DNA from: Dolomedes plantarius
Taxonomy: Eukaryota; Arthropoda; Arachnida; Araneae; Dolomedidae
Direction: 5' to 3'
Assembly (NCBI GenBank): GCA_907164885.2
Contig: OU015493.1
Location: 64,031,145-64,095,144 of the forward strand
DNA length: 64,000 nucleotides
The notes beneath the pieces are model-generated. The model made no database searches. It was given only the letters and a program-made list of their open reading frames with translations, and was not told the origin of the DNA. The stretch's first letter is position 1; every line of letters starts with the position of its first letter. Below are positions 1 to 11,725 of this stretch, one piece after another. Both the position numbers and the translations under genes were made by a program.

Positions 1-730
1 CTAAAAAGATGTTTTCGAAAACTTTTTAGTAATATTCTGTAAAAACATATGAAAAATGGGGATGTGCTGTTTACATCTTGGTGGAAAAGGGATAATAATT
101 TAGGAGTGAGTGGTCAATGAAAGGAATATTAATTTAATAATAAAGGTTGAAAGTTTTGATGAGGGTTAAATTTTGCGAAATAGGATGAAATTCGATTTGC
201 CCTGAAATAAAATTAATATCTAATTTTGAAAAGATTACTTCTAAATGTGATGAAATGAAATTCTATGCTTAAGCTATAATAATTGGCGATACCTTTAAAA
301 TGTTTAAAATTACTTTTGGCCACGAGTCAGGTTTAATCGAAGCCATTATAGAAGCCATTTTGATAACGATTCGCTATCAAGACAATAAAAATTGGCTGCA
401 TTTACTTTAAAAGAGTTCCTTTCGCAAAATAATTGCGTTTGCTAAATTGAGAAAAATATGATTTTATGTTTTTCAAGTAATTATTCTTTATTCTAAAGTA
501 ACGCGTATAATTCCTGAGAAGTGAGCCATATTTGACTGGGATTAGAAAAGCGTGTGATGTTGTAGGAATAATTAGAAAATGGCCCATTAAAGAAAGGTCC
601 TCATTTAGAATGCAATCAAAACTATGCGTAGTTGATTTAAGCAGTAATAAATTCCTGTAAAAGCACTCTTGGAGCTACGTTACGATCGTGTATTTTAACA
701 ATAACTAGTACGGCCTGAGTGTTATCCTCC
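1..730. other. AT-rich sequence, nothing recognised
   Basis: No reading frame with recognisable protein similarity, no terminal repeats and no tandem structure seen. The short frames here look like chance frames in AT-rich DNA. Confidence 0.5.
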
Positions 731-984
731 TGTCCATGACTGGTACGTTGGTGTCTGCTCTGACTGAGCAGACTGCAATATTTAGGTTCGAAAGTGGTCT
801 CTTGAGGTTCATAAAATTTGATAGCCAAAACAAAATATTTCACACTTGTAAAAAGTGCAATCATGAGCGAGGCACTCCTGGTCACATCTTAACTTGCTTA
901 ACTTTATCTAAGGAGGACTTTATTACCGATCCTCGCCTGTTGATGAACCTAATGAAGATATATGGACTCACGGACCTGGTCTAG
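731..984 (+). pseudogene. Non-LTR retrotransposon RNase H C-terminal tail, fragment (copy 1)
   Basis: An open frame of 82 codons ends at the stop at 982-984. Its C-terminal half carries a Cys-x2-Cys ... His-x3-Cys zinc-binding pattern (C38, C41, H50, C54 counted from the Met at 736). This is followed by a conserved Leu/Lys-rich end and a terminal GLTDLV. I associate this arrangement with the last part of the RNase H region of arthropod, especially spider, LINE-type polyproteins; no search was run. The reverse transcriptase and most of RNase H are missing, so this is a 5'-truncated fragment and not a gene. A diverged second copy at 10991-11277 starts with the same sequence around the ATG (gtccatgactggtac) and ends with the same gtctag. 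Copy 1 lacks a block present in copy 2 near position 770. Confidence 0.6.
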
Positions 985-1017
985 CGCCGCTAGACCAGGA
1001 GGGATTCGAAACAACAA

Positions 1018-1080
1018 CATTCAAAACATAGATAGACATTCTATTCAAAACATTCAAAACATTCATAGATTCAAAACATT
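1018..1080. repeat. Short tandem repeat, unit about attcaaaacat
   Basis: Five or so imperfect copies of an 8-11 bp unit built on ttcaaaaca follow the retrotransposon fragment by about 35 bp. A simple-repeat tail is common at LINE 3' ends, which suggests this is the 3' end of the same insertion. Confidence 0.55.
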
Positions 1081-1111
1081 TGACTGTTAGAGAGAACAGT
1101 ACGGTTATATT

Positions 1112-1540
1112 TTAAATAATTACAAAATAAAAATTAATTTATATACCATGTTATTTAAATTTTCTGTTGAATCATATAAACTTGACAATTCTATGTATTA
1201 ATAAATACTTTTTTAAAAATTTTTTGATGAATTATCCCATCAACTTGAAAGAAAATGAAGTTAATTGGAAGTTAACTTGCGGAAGTTAACTTTTGCTGCA
1301 CCAGTCTACAAAACAAAATTAACTGAAATTGAATTCAATTCTGCTTAAAGATGGCTAAAAGTATTAAAATAATGCATTGTCATCGTGTTCTGAGCTATTC
1401 TAAAAGTTTCAAATGTCTAGCTAGTCGGGAAGTTAGTTAAAAATCGATTGCAAAATTTGTACGAGACAAACACACACACAAACAAAAAAAAAAGAAAGCG
1501 AGTTAATAAAAACATGGTACAAATCAAGGGCTTAATTGGC
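1112..1540 (+). repeat. Dispersed repeat P, copy 1
   Basis: This segment matches 35157-35545 in the same orientation. Long near-identical stretches include the block around atggctaaaagtattaa, a block around cgtgttctgagctattcta, a CA-rich stretch and gttaataaaaacatggta. The second copy lies inside a TTAA-flanked element with G-run ends (34460-35690), so this is probably a truncated relative of that element. No terminal repeats are visible on this copy. Confidence 0.7.
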
Positions 1541-3820
1541 TAGGACCAACTACTTAATGCCGATACCGAAACAATGTATTAGAGACATACAAGATAACTT
1601 AAAATTTATTATATACCCAAAGAGATGCCTTTTGGATTTTTCAGTTTAAGTTTTAAAAATTAGATTTCTTCCTAAAATGCAGGTAAAGAATTCTAAATGA
1701 AATCCTATGGTTTTTTTCGGGATCCTTTTTTAAAATTTCCATGATCTGTTAAAGCATTCAAGCAACTTTAGTGAAGCGACGGACCAGTACATTCATCTTG
1801 GATACTGTAAGCGCACATATCGTGTCAATTTCTCTTTGAGTGTATCTACAAGTTCTGAAGTGTAGACATGCCGACATTCTTCTGCGTAAGTAACTAATAT
1901 TGCTCTGTACTCAGCTAATTTTCACATCTAAATAAATTCAGTTCTACAACAAACTTGTGATTATTTGAAAGTTATCAAACTGTTAAACTCTTCATTCTTC
2001 TGCCGTCAGAATACAGTCATAGCAAAAATCCAGCGACTTTTTGAGCTATCTTTGAATCTTTTATTCAATATTTGCTGTGAGGTTCGGTTATATTTCTACC
2101 AGTACGAATTCAGCTTGACATTAAGTGAACTGAACTTGCACATTCTTTTCTGGTCCGTCGCGCCGAATATTCTTTTCTGGTACAGTAGAACCGGAGACTG
2201 TATTCTGGTAAAATTGCGTGTTTAGAAGTTCTACAAAAGTAAGATGGTTCTAGAAGAAATAATTTTCGTGAATTATTTATTTCTGGCGATTTAGTGTCAG
2301 TGCTGTCTTTGAAAGTATTTTTTATTGTGGAATGAAAGCGGAAGAAATCTATACTTTAGTACAGTTAATTTAGTATCTGATATTTAATATTTAGTGTTAT
2401 ATTTTATTATATTTTTATACATACATAATTACATATACACACCCATACATACATGCATATACACACTTAGATACATAGGCGGCAGTGAATCGTCACTATA
2501 ACTAGATAATACATCTCATAAAATAAGATCATAAAACTCTGGAGGAAAATATGCACTTACTTAATTCAATTGAAAACTTACCAAATGACCAATACGCAGT
2601 TATACATGTAAACATTAAACATCTAGCCTAATTATATAAATACCATTTTATTAAGCTAAGATTGCACAACGTAAATTTAAGCTATACCTAGCAATTTCTG
2701 CAATTTTGAAAAACCCTTCCTGAGGGAATATAATTTGATAGAAAGTTCTAATATGATTAATTTCTCGAATAAAAAACTGAAACATCTGTCATCCAGTTCA
2801 ACTGAATAAGCAACATATTAACAAAAACTTTTCTATCTTCTTCTGCTTTCTTTTAACAAACTGTACCGGATGAAGAAATAATTTCGCTATAAGCTAACCC
2901 CCTTCCCTCCCAACCCCACCTACAAAAAAAAGAGCAGAAAAACTTAGTACTAGGTCATAATACAATAAAAACACCCCGTTAAAACAACCTTCGAATCGGA
3001 TTATATCGTTTCGATGTTCGAAAAATCGATTGCAGTCGAGAAATTCCACTGTCTTTTCTACGTTGTGATCAGTAAGAGCTTTCTGCGATGTGAAAGAAAT
3101 AAAAAAAATGCCGAAATTTCTTGCACTTAGAAGTAATTTAGTTGAGTCGATTTGAATCTTTAAAGTACTGTGGGAGGGTAAAAGGAATTCTATTTTTTTA
3201 TTAGTAACGACATTAGAGAAATGAATAGATTAAATGCAAACAGGACATTTTAAAAGATAAATTCATTTGGGAAACCAAACATTTATAAAAACTTGTACAG
3301 TCTTTGGATTATTTATGACGAAAGCTCTTTAATATCTTAACATAGGAAAAAGGCGAATAATGTATGTAGATGCAATATGACAGCAGTCCAGATGCAACAT
3401 AATGGTGACTTGGATGCAATATTGAAGTGATCTAATTAGCTAAGATATACGGTCGATTCCTAATAATTTAGATGCAGAAGTTGTTGGTGTAATATTACAA
3501 TAATCTAGATGCAATACATATAAGAGCAATATTATAGTAGTGAAATTGTTTTACATTTTATAACCTATAACTTTTCAAGTGCATGAACAGTACTGAATTA
3601 ACGAGAAAAATTTCCGCGAGATCATTAAAAAATAAAATCCGACACGGTTAACTGATGCAAAAATTTTTGCAATCTGTTGTGTTTTTTTATCACTAGTATA
3701 GCACTCTAAACTGTTAGTAAGGAATAGCCAAGAAAATCAAAACAAAAATATCAACAAGTTAAAAGTATCATTTATACATGATGTTGATTAGGCAAATCTC
3801 TTATATATATATATACACAC
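1541..3820. other. AT-rich sequence, no gene seen
   Basis: No coding or mobile-element signature recognised. It contains a CATA-rich stretch at 2415-2475. A loosely repeated motif (agatgcaa / gatgcaatat) recurs between 3365 and 3535 with irregular spacing, perhaps a decayed minisatellite. Confidence 0.45.
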
Positions 3821-5162
3821 AGGGTGTCCGAATCAAATGTACCTAATTTGGAGAGGCCGTTGAACTTAACAGAGAGTTTAAAAGCATAAGAAAACTGTAA
3901 AATTAGATACCAATACTCACAAAGTTTTTATTAAACAATCAGTACACTTCCACGTGAGCTCCCTTAGTGGCCCTGAGAATGTTCAGCCGGTAGTCCAGAT
4001 CCAGCCATGTCCGGTATAGCATTTCTGGAGTCATAGTAGCAATAGCCGCGGTTATGGAGGCACGAAGGTCTTCAATATAACGGATGATCCTTGAGTAGAC
4101 TTTGTCTTTCACGTAGCCCAAAAGAAAAAATCCAGAGGAGTCACGTCGGGAGATCTTGGTGGCCAGGTAATTGGGCCACCGCGTCCTATCCATCGGGTAG
4201 GGAAAGTTGTATCTAAAAATGCACGAACATGCTTTCCCCAGTGAGGAGGGGCCTCATCTTGTTGGAAGATAACAGTGGGTTGTAAATGCTGCATTTGGGG
4301 TATTGCGTAAATTTGTGACATGTCCAGGTAAATGTTCGCCGTCACAGACTCCTCAGCAAAGAAAAATGGTCCTATGACTGTATCATGTGATAAAGCACAC
4401 CAGGCATTGATTTTTGGACTGCTCCGTTCCAATTTGTGTACAGAATGGGGATTTTCAGAGCCCCAAATTCTGAAGTTGTGCTTATTCACGATTTTGCTAA
4501 CATGAAATAGAGCTTCATCTGAAAAAAAGATGCGGTTTAGAAAATCGTGTTCATTTTCGATGAGAGTTAACATCTCCACAGAAAATGATGCACGCTGTGA
4601 CCCATCATTTGGTTGCAGTTTCTGCACAATCTGCATTTTATACACATGCATTCGAAGTTTTCGATGTAGCACATTATGAATAGTTGATCGTCGCAAAGAT
4701 AATTCAGAAGCTGCCTGCCTGATCGACTGACGAGGCCTCCGAACGAAAGCTTCTCGAACCTCTTCCACACGTGCATCAGAAGGTGAACGGCGATCACCTC
4801 CGGATCTTTTATGTACACTTCCCGCGTCGAGAAACGTTTCGTGCCACTTTTTTATGCTCTTAGCCTGAGGTGGATTTCTTTTATAAACTGTTTGAAACAT
4901 TCTTTGCACTTTTACTACGGATTTGTGTTCTGCATACCACAGAAAAACTTGTGCCTTTTCTTGCGGTGACGTCATTTTTTCCGTTTGTCAACTCATAAGA
5001 AGCGCAGGTGCGTCAGACGCGAGAAAAAAATATTGTCACCAAACTCTACGAATTCAGCTCGCCAATAGCAGCCAATTCAGCAGACCAATATCGCCCTCGT
5101 AGCACTAAAACTTTGTTTTTTATTCGACTGTTCAAAATAGGTACATTTGATTCGGATACCCG
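3821..5162 (-). mobile_element. DD41D mariner-like transposon with 29-bp terminal inverted repeats
   Basis: The left end at 3821-3849 begins agggtgtccgaatcaaatgt. The reverse complement of 5134-5162 begins cgggtatccgaatcaaatgt, and about 26 of 29 positions match. The outer flanks are TA/CA microsatellite on the left and a TA tract on the right, consistent with TA target choice by the Tc1/mariner superfamily. The element is about 1.34 kb and encodes a frameshifted transposase on the minus strand (3939-4975). Related shorter derivatives lie at 18900-19409 and 25225-25780. Confidence 0.88.
3939..4975 (-). pseudogene. Frameshifted DD41D transposase
   Basis: The transposase would cut and join DNA at the element's inverted repeats. 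The reading frame starts at the ATG ending at 4975. The N-terminal 120 residues look like a helix-turn-helix DNA-binding region (VVKVQRMFQ, a KKW motif, SIRQAASELSLRRSTIHNVL). The catalytic triad is visible as D153 (FFSDEALFH), D240 (IFQQDEAPPH) and D282 (SPDVTPLDFFF). There are 41 residues between the last two acidic residues, the DD41D spacing of the rosa/Visitor-like branch as I recall it. A frameshift occurs just after D282, near 4115-4120, where a G run appears one base short. The remaining 60 or so residues (GYVKDKVYS ... TKGAHVEVY) continue in another frame to the stop at 3939-3941. Apart from this single lesion the protein looks complete, so the copy is young but probably inactive. Confidence 0.85.
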
Positions 5163-5198
<36 letters not shown>

Positions 5199-5222
5199 GA
5201 GAGAGAGAGGGAGGGAGGGAGA
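5163..5222. repeat. TA then GA microsatellite
   Basis: A (TA)n tract with one TG interruption (5163-5199) is followed by a GA/GGGA-rich stretch. It abuts the right end of the mariner-like element and was probably its target. Confidence 0.9.
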
Positions 5223-6719
5223 TTTATACATATATACACGATTAAAAATGCATTAATTTTCTTTAAATTAATGCTGCAGAAAGGGCATACAACAAAGAAA
5301 AGAACAATGTTAAAAATGCCAAACAAATATAAAATCCTTGGTGTCATACAAACCAAGTAAGATCAGAGCTTATGTATCGGAAAAAGGGCTCTTCTAGTAA
5401 TATCTCACGTATAGCTATTCATTCTCAAGTGAAATAGATTGTTTCAAATGTCAATACTTTCAGCATAAAAGGAAATATTTTAATCGAGGCAAAAATGCGT
5501 CATTGCCAGCAGCGTATTAGGGAATATGTTGTAAAATTATTGATTTATATTTCCTGAAAAATACAATACATATATTTTCATATAAGTTAGAAAAAGGAGG
5601 GAATATTTCTACATTGTAAAATTGGCAAGGCACCAAAAGGATAGTGATTTGTACACTAGGAAGTTTCTGCATAAAATACGAATCAGTCAAGTCCCATTTT
5701 TGAATTATAAACGGATTAATTTAAAATGTTTAAAGCGTCTGGGACAAGAAGTTTTGAAGAGAAGCGCATTTTCCTGAACACATATTTCATTTTTTTATTG
5801 AAACATACTATAGTGCTTTTAGATTCAAATAAGAGGCAGTATATTTCTACGATAATTACGTTGCAAAGTACAACATTTGTTTGCTGTACTGTCTATGTGC
5901 TCCAAGTTGTACATCTGTACCGTAGGATTAGGAAAAACACTGTCTTCTTTAATTTTTCCAGATTAGAAATGATATGGCCAAAATACCTTGCAAGGTACGT
6001 TTAAGCAACTTTTTTCTAGCGTTCCTTTGTTTTATTTTCAATAAATTATTTTCGAATATGTATTATTACATAAATCAATATTCAAAAATTGGCATTTGAT
6101 TTGAATTTTCAAAAAAAAATTAAAATCAATATTAATTTTTTTTCTTAAAAAAAATAATATTTTCAAGGTGAAATTTTTATAAATCTTGACGACTATATTT
6201 AATGAACAAGAGTAATAAAAATTATGCAACAATGACAATCGGTTCAATGCATATATTGAAAACTAAACATGCTTTAAACTTTGATTTTTAGTTTTTTTTA
6301 ACAAAATTGCAAATTGCTAAATTATTTTTATATTTATAATTATATTTTCACACAGAAACTGTATAGGGAAAAATTGTTACGCAAGTCTTATAAATAAAGA
6401 TAACCCTTCAATTATTTATGAAAACCCTTCCATCCAGTAGCATATTGAAAACAGCTGGAATTTCCTGTGTCAAACTGTTTAATTCATCATGTAACATTGA
6501 AGAGTTCTGTGAAGAATTTTAAAAAAAATGCTTGAAAAGCGATCTCAAGGAAATGAAATATAGTTTATTGGCTTATTTGCTCCAACGGTCTATCTTTCAC
6601 TAATGCAAAAGTTGTTAAATCATGTTCAGACTCAAATGAAATCATATAGGTTTTGATGAAAATAATAGTAGCTTTATCTGCTATATAGATAGATAGTTAT
6701 TTACTGGATTATATGCGGA
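5223..6719. other. AT-rich sequence, nothing recognised
   Basis: No convincing reading frame or repeat structure. The 92-codon frame at 5726-6004 has no recognisable motif. Confidence 0.45.
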
Positions 6720-7474
6720 CTAACTGAAAACCCGTACTTCACTACGGAGTACATTCAAATTAAATACAACGGTAAATGTATACAATTAATTCCAAAAATA
6801 TGTATAAATATATTTATAATAAATACAATGTTTGCAATTGATGTAAAAAAAAATATATATAAAAGAATCGTAACGGATATTTTTATATTCAAATTAAATC
6901 TAATATGGCATACTAAAGAATATAGTACAGTTTGAGGAACATATCTTTTACCATATTTTAATATTTTTTTGGATAATGTCCAATCGTCTGCCGCAATAGC
7001 AAGAAAAGAAAAATATTTTTTGTCTGTTTAGTTGTTATGCACGTGATGATAAATTTATTTAAAGTGCCAGAAAAAGAAATCACGTGATCAGCATTTAATA
7101 AATTAAGTTCTAAAAATTAATCTTTAAAAATTAATATTTAAAAATTCACCAAAAATCAAAAAATTCAGGTAAAGATTCGAACAAGATTTCATTTTAAAGG
7201 AATTTTTATGATCTTTCTTGTGATATAAATTTTATAACCCTCAGATTTTTATTTTAAATGCAAACTGGAAGAATTTTACAAAAACAGCTTAAAAATTTAA
7301 TTTAAAAAAATCTAAGAAGAATTTTTCAAAAATCTTTCTTAGTGCACCCCTACACTTTAAGAAGAATCGCCATGCAAAATTTCAGCCCTTTAGGTCCAGC
7401 GGTTTGAACTGTCCGTTGTATGACGGTCAGTGAGTCAGTCAGTTATAGAATTGTTATATATATATATATATAGA
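6720..7474 (-). mobile_element. Non-autonomous Helitron, family H1 copy 1
   Basis: Read on the minus strand, it starts TCTATATA at 7474, preceded by A. It ends near 6720 with cgggttttcag and TTAG (a one-base change from the usual CTAG), followed by T. The first 120 bases (ctgactcac..., gggctgaaattttgcatgg) match the start of 20063-20893 closely. The GTACGGGTTTTCAG end is shared with that copy's GTGCGGGTTTTCAG. A 5' TC, a 3' CTRR-like end and insertion between A and T are Helitron hallmarks. No Rep/helicase coding region is present, so it depends on another element. Confidence 0.75.
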
Positions 7475-7639
7475 TTACACGATAGAAACATGATTAGTAA
7501 ATAATGGATACTTGAAAACATTGAAATAAAATACAAATTTCTTCAGATTAAATACATCTATTTTTGTACAATTTCAAGTAGAAAAAACATTGCGTATAAA
7601 ATAAAAACTTTTTCTAAGACTAATATTGATTAAGATTTT

Positions 7640-7677
<38 letters not shown>

Positions 7678-7852
7678 TTTTTTATTCCTGTACTCATTTC
7701 TTCACATGTTTCAAATTAAATGCATTTTTCAGTTTTATATCATTGCTCAAACGAAATATTAGTGTGTTCCTGGTAACATGTTATACTACACACATACAGA
7801 GCAAGATATTACGTGTAAAGGTGGTCATATCCTATAATCATATCCTATAATG
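7475..7852. other. AT-rich spacer with a (TA)n tract at 7643-7676
   Basis: The TA tract is the only structure seen. A short direct repeat of catatcctataat lies at 7826-7851, immediately before the hAT-like left end. Confidence 0.5.
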
Positions 7853-8168
7853 TAGTGGTGCGCAATCGGGGGAGCCTAGACCCTCAGGGGGTCGTGAAGA
7901 AAGTTGGAGGGGTATATAATTAGTTGGAAGTAACTTTATAAAATATTGAATTATTTAATTACAAAATATTCTTTAAAATTTCTATAATTAATTTTTAATA
8001 TTTTAATTAATATTTATATATGTTAAAAATGTATAATATCACATATCTAAACAAGTTGACAAACTATCTTACAAGGCTCTACTTACATTGTTTCCATTTG
8101 CTTCTAGTACGACTGTTTTCAAAATAAGTAGCTATGAAAGCAAACAACGATCAAGACCACCTTTAGCT

Positions 8169-8233
8169 TACGGGCCCATTGTTCCGTTATCCTCTTAAGA
8201 ACGGGAAATTTCATATCCCCTTTGTAATAGCGG

Positions 8234-8285
<52 letters not shown>

Positions 8286-8303
8286 GTTTATGGGCCCGTA
8301 TTC
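8169..8303. repeat. Inverted repeat flanking a (TA)n tract
   Basis: Left arm tacgggcccat (8169-8179) is the exact reverse complement of atgggcccgta near 8290-8300. The arms bracket a (TA)n tract at 8235-8284. It could be a small MITE or an unstable cruciform-prone site. Confidence 0.5.
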
Positions 8304-8654
8304 TTGGGATACATGATATCCCACCCAGTAAGGAAAAAGTTTACACGGAAGATAATATGAGAGCAGCACCCGCAAATTTTCCCCCAAATATTGAACAAAT
8401 ATTTTTTAAGGTCCAGGTGTATCCTCTTCGTTAATTTTTTTATATTTTAGTTTATATGAATAAACGAGTTTTATAATTTTTAATGTTTTACTATAAGGAT
8501 CATAATTTGGAAATCCTGCTCTTTTTTCATTTAAATTTACGTTTAATTTTTCTCCAAACGAAGCACAAATACATAATAGACTTTAAATGGGAAATTTTTG
8601 TCACGAGATTTGGCAAAAACACGTGTAGATGGTAAGCAAGACATTTTTTAATGT

Positions 8655-8828
8655 AGGATTACTTCCCCATAAAGGTCCTCCGGAAGGTAAAATTTCAGAT
8701 GTCCTGCATCGCGAGTTATAATTTGGCAGCGAGCCAAACCCAGCCTGTATCACTTGGGCAAGCAGTAAACAGTTAAACAGAAAAGTACCAAAATGCGACA
8801 AAATTTATATATATAAATATAAATATAA

Positions 8829-8916
<88 letters not shown>

Positions 8917-9045
8917 GTACATATATATAGATACTTATCTACATAGCCCATATATACAATATACATGCAAAAGAGGTAAGCAACGATAAATAATCCTACG
9001 TTAATAACCCGCGGTAGTTTCGTTAGAAGAGAGTACCTGAAATTT
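8655..9045 (+). repeat. Dispersed repeat R, copy 1
   Basis: It matches 48728-49062 throughout, for example cagtaaacagttaaacagaa, ggtcctccggaa and the right-hand block taatcctacgttaataa followed by ttcgttagaagag. Both copies carry an internal TA/CATA stretch; in this copy it has expanded to a long (TA)n at about 8837-8914. An inverted pair gtaggattac / taatcctac lies near each end. The class is unknown; it is probably a MITE or fragment. Confidence 0.75.
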
Positions 9046-9266
9046 GTTTTTTATTGTTGTTATGCAAAGAAAATATAAACCCAAAATCTACGATTCATTT
9101 ATATTTGGAAAAGTTTACGAAAATTAATTTTATCTTCCATTTTTATGCTAACATTTTACTATTTATCTAAAACAATTTGATACTGCCTTTAAATTTTCAT
9201 TGGGGGTCAAGTAATTTTTTGTTCTGAGAAAGTGGGTCACGGTCAAAAAAATCCTGTGAACCACTG

Positions 9267-10990
9267 CTTATCTTATCGAACGCTACAAACTCAGATGGTA
9301 TAATAAATAATCAAACACACAAAAAATATTTTTTCAAAATGAATTTATTTTATTGAGCATTTCAGTGAAATGTATACTAAACAATTCCAAAGCTTGTTTG
9401 AATTTTATCTTAATTTCTTGAGGACAGAAAATTGGAGCGATTCCGTAACTAAATTCATTTCTCGGGGTGCAAGTATGCCGCTGCCAGAAAAGAAAATTAT
9501 ATGTTTCCTTTATTACACGAGAATAAAATGTCTCGAAAATAACTGCGAGGAAATGTGTCAAAAAGTATGATTACTCATCTAAAAAAATTCGCATCTTAAA
9601 TTTAACATCTGGCTGTGATATTAAACGAACATTCACAAAACGTGATAAATATCTTACTTTTTAGCAGAATAGAGCTATAAAATAAAAATAACTGGGGGGG
9701 GGGCTGAAGAAGTGCGTTTAACTTTCTATTTATTATAGACTGAATGGAGGAAGAAAAATATGGAATAATGCCAACTGTAAGGAATTACGAAGCCTTTCAC
9801 AGATCGTGTCACATGGTCTGTGTTCTTGGCTAGTCCGTATAAGGATTCACCTATAAAAATGATTCTTTTGTAATCATTTTTTATTTCATTATTTTTCCTG
9901 TCAGACGAGGCGGGCATTATGCGTCTGGAACCAGGAATTTTCTAATGAAGTTCAAAAGCACAAGCGAATTTTCATCAACCTCTAATATACAGTTTTATAT
10001 ACAGTTTTTTCCCGGAAACATTTGCAGTCCTTCGTTAAATTTTATGCGAACAGCCGCTCCTTGGCTCGAATGTTAACTGCGATTCTATGTTTATGGACAT
10101 AAGAATTTTAATTTCTTTTTCATACGCGTGCCTGTGTGAAAAGGAAATTTCACGAAGGTGAAGAAAATTTCTTTACTTTCGTGGATTAATGTTTTACCAC
10201 ATCTATGAAGAAACAAAAACTGACTTTAATCAGTAATATTTAAAATCTTTTTCTTTTCTCTTGTCATTTCTTACAAAGGCTAGTACTTAACGTTTTTGAT
10301 GAAAGAAGAGTTCACAAGAACATTTCAATTTAAACGAATTAATAACATCTTGAATTGACACAGAAGCATTTCCTTACCTGTGAACGATTTGCCTCTTTTT
10401 TTCTCTCTGGAGGTGAACAAAGAATATTTGTTCTTTACGTAAAAGCCAATCTGCAACTTAAGGCTTCTAGTTTTTCTAAGGATTATCGATTTGAATTTAA
10501 TTTTTTTCTACATTGTACTCCTTCATAAAGAGAGACATTTTTTAGAGCGCTTATTCATTTTAGAAATTTAGCCCACCAAAAGGAAATTATTTCCATTTAC
10601 AACACAGTATGCCATATCTTTGTCCGAATTAAAAACTATTATTTGCATTTCCATTAAACAATGAAAAAGGTATTCAAGAAACAAAATTCTTTCTTACTTT
10701 AAATTACAGAGTACAATTTTTTTTAATGACTTAAATACAAGTCACAATCATTGGTAAAATTTTCTCCACGTGTTTACGTTGAGTTAAGTGAATCCAGTAT
10801 GGCTAAGCCCAGAAGTCTTAACGTAATACTTAATTATGTGCATACAACAAATAATACTGACTGTGCACGGCTATCCACAGAAAACAATTCACTTAACCAA
10901 TTAAGCTATATAAATTCATAAAATCTATTCATTATCTGGATATATATTCCTCAAAGAAGTCATTTACCCAGAGTACTTGGAAATCTTCCT
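9267..10990. other. AT-rich sequence, no gene seen
   Basis: No recognisable coding region. A run of eight or more G occurs at about 9694-9703. The segment gttctttacgtaaaagc at about 10429 recurs at 11860, bracketing the following LINE fragment and SINE. Confidence 0.45.
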
Positions 10991-11277
10991 CGGTCCATGA
11001 CTGGTACTTTGGTGTCTGCCATGGTAGAACTCTTATCTTCAAGAATGATAGAGCTGAGCCGATTGCAATCTCTCATGTTTGCCAATCGCCACTTGAGCTG
11101 CCTGAAATTTGATTGGCAAAACAAAACTTTTCCCACTTCTAAAAAAGTGTAATACTGAGCAGGCCACGCCCTGGGCACATCCTAATATGCCTAAATTTAT
11201 CTAGGGAGGACTTTCTTACCAATCCTAGCCTATTAATGAACCTCCTGGGGATTTATGAGGACATGGACATGGTCTAG
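10991..11277 (+). pseudogene. Non-LTR retrotransposon RNase H C-terminal tail, fragment (copy 2)
   Basis: This is the diverged counterpart of 731-984. The two share gtccatgactggtac near the start, the zinc-binding region (ggccacgccctgggcacatc here), tatctagggaggactttctt and a final gacatggtctagcgg. Frame is lost in several places, and a stop falls in the Cys-rich segment. It retains a 50-70 bp block missing from copy 1 around 11040-11105, so the two come from different source elements or different decay histories. Only the extreme C-terminus of the polyprotein is represented, so this is a dead-on-arrival LINE fragment. The SINE at 11350-11705 lies just downstream. Confidence 0.55.
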
Positions 11278-11349
11278 CGGAATAACTGAAAACTTTTATC
11301 GAAAAATATTGACCACATTGGGTACTCCGCTGGATATTATTCATGTATT

Positions 11350-11705
11350 GTTGTTGTGGTTGCTTATGCCACTTGACCGATAGCAACATCAGATCAAGTC
11401 CCGAAGGTTATGGGCGATGAAGGTGTGGCTCCTGATTTGAATTAGCACCACAAGGGTCGGAGTCTGACTATGCAAATTGATCGGTCCCGTAATTTTGAAT
11501 CGAGTCAGGTGACGAGACCGGAGCACTTGACCCTGCACCTCCAGAGGTAAATTTGAGAACTTGGAGGACATTGCAGCCATGCCCTAATTTACGTGCCCTG
11601 TCCACCAGTAGTGAACATGGCGGTGGATTTGCAGCGACGAGCATCGAACCAGGGACGTTCAGATCACTGGCCCGCTGCTCATGCCAACTGGACAACCGCA
11701 CCCCA
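11350..11705 (-). mobile_element. tRNA-derived SINE with 20-bp target-site duplication
   Basis: Read on the minus strand from 11705, an A-box-like tgtccagttggcatgag and a B-box-like ctggttcgatgctc lie about 40 bp apart, the internal Pol III promoter layout of tRNA-derived SINEs. The body runs to an (ACA/CAA)-type tail near 11350. Direct repeats ctggatattattcatgtatt (11330-11349) and ctggatattattcctgtatt (11706-11725) differ at one base and form the target duplication. A late body segment (accttgtggtgc here) resembles the 3' part of the SINE at 54905-55217. LINE machinery would have mobilised it. Confidence 0.8.
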
Positions 11706-11725
11706 CTGGATATTATTCCTGTATT

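Larger units (their letters stand above)
7853..9266. mobile_element. Decayed hAT-like element with nested repeats
   Basis: The left end reads tagtggtgcgcaatcggg, followed by ccctcagggggtcgtgaag. The reverse complement of the right end reads cagtggttcacagg, then a sequence containing gaccgtgaccc. About 10 of the first 14 positions pair. Sequences of the form CAGTGGTTCNCAA plus GGGGGTC/GGGTC blocks next to the ends are typical of hAT elements of the Charlie/Ac group. No transposase remains and I could not find an 8-bp target duplication. The interior is interrupted by repeat R (8655-9045), TA tracts and a small inverted-repeat unit at 8169-8303. Confidence 0.55.

Noticed and set aside
2475..2515. 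Similarity of ggcggcagtgaatcgt...aactag to ggcagcagtgaatcgt...aactag near 45500
   Set aside because: Only about 12 contiguous bases plus a short second match; too little to call a shared repeat.
7853..9266. 8-bp target duplication for the hAT-like remnant
   Set aside because: The flanking octamers ctataatg and cttatctt do not match, so the boundary is supported only by the termini.
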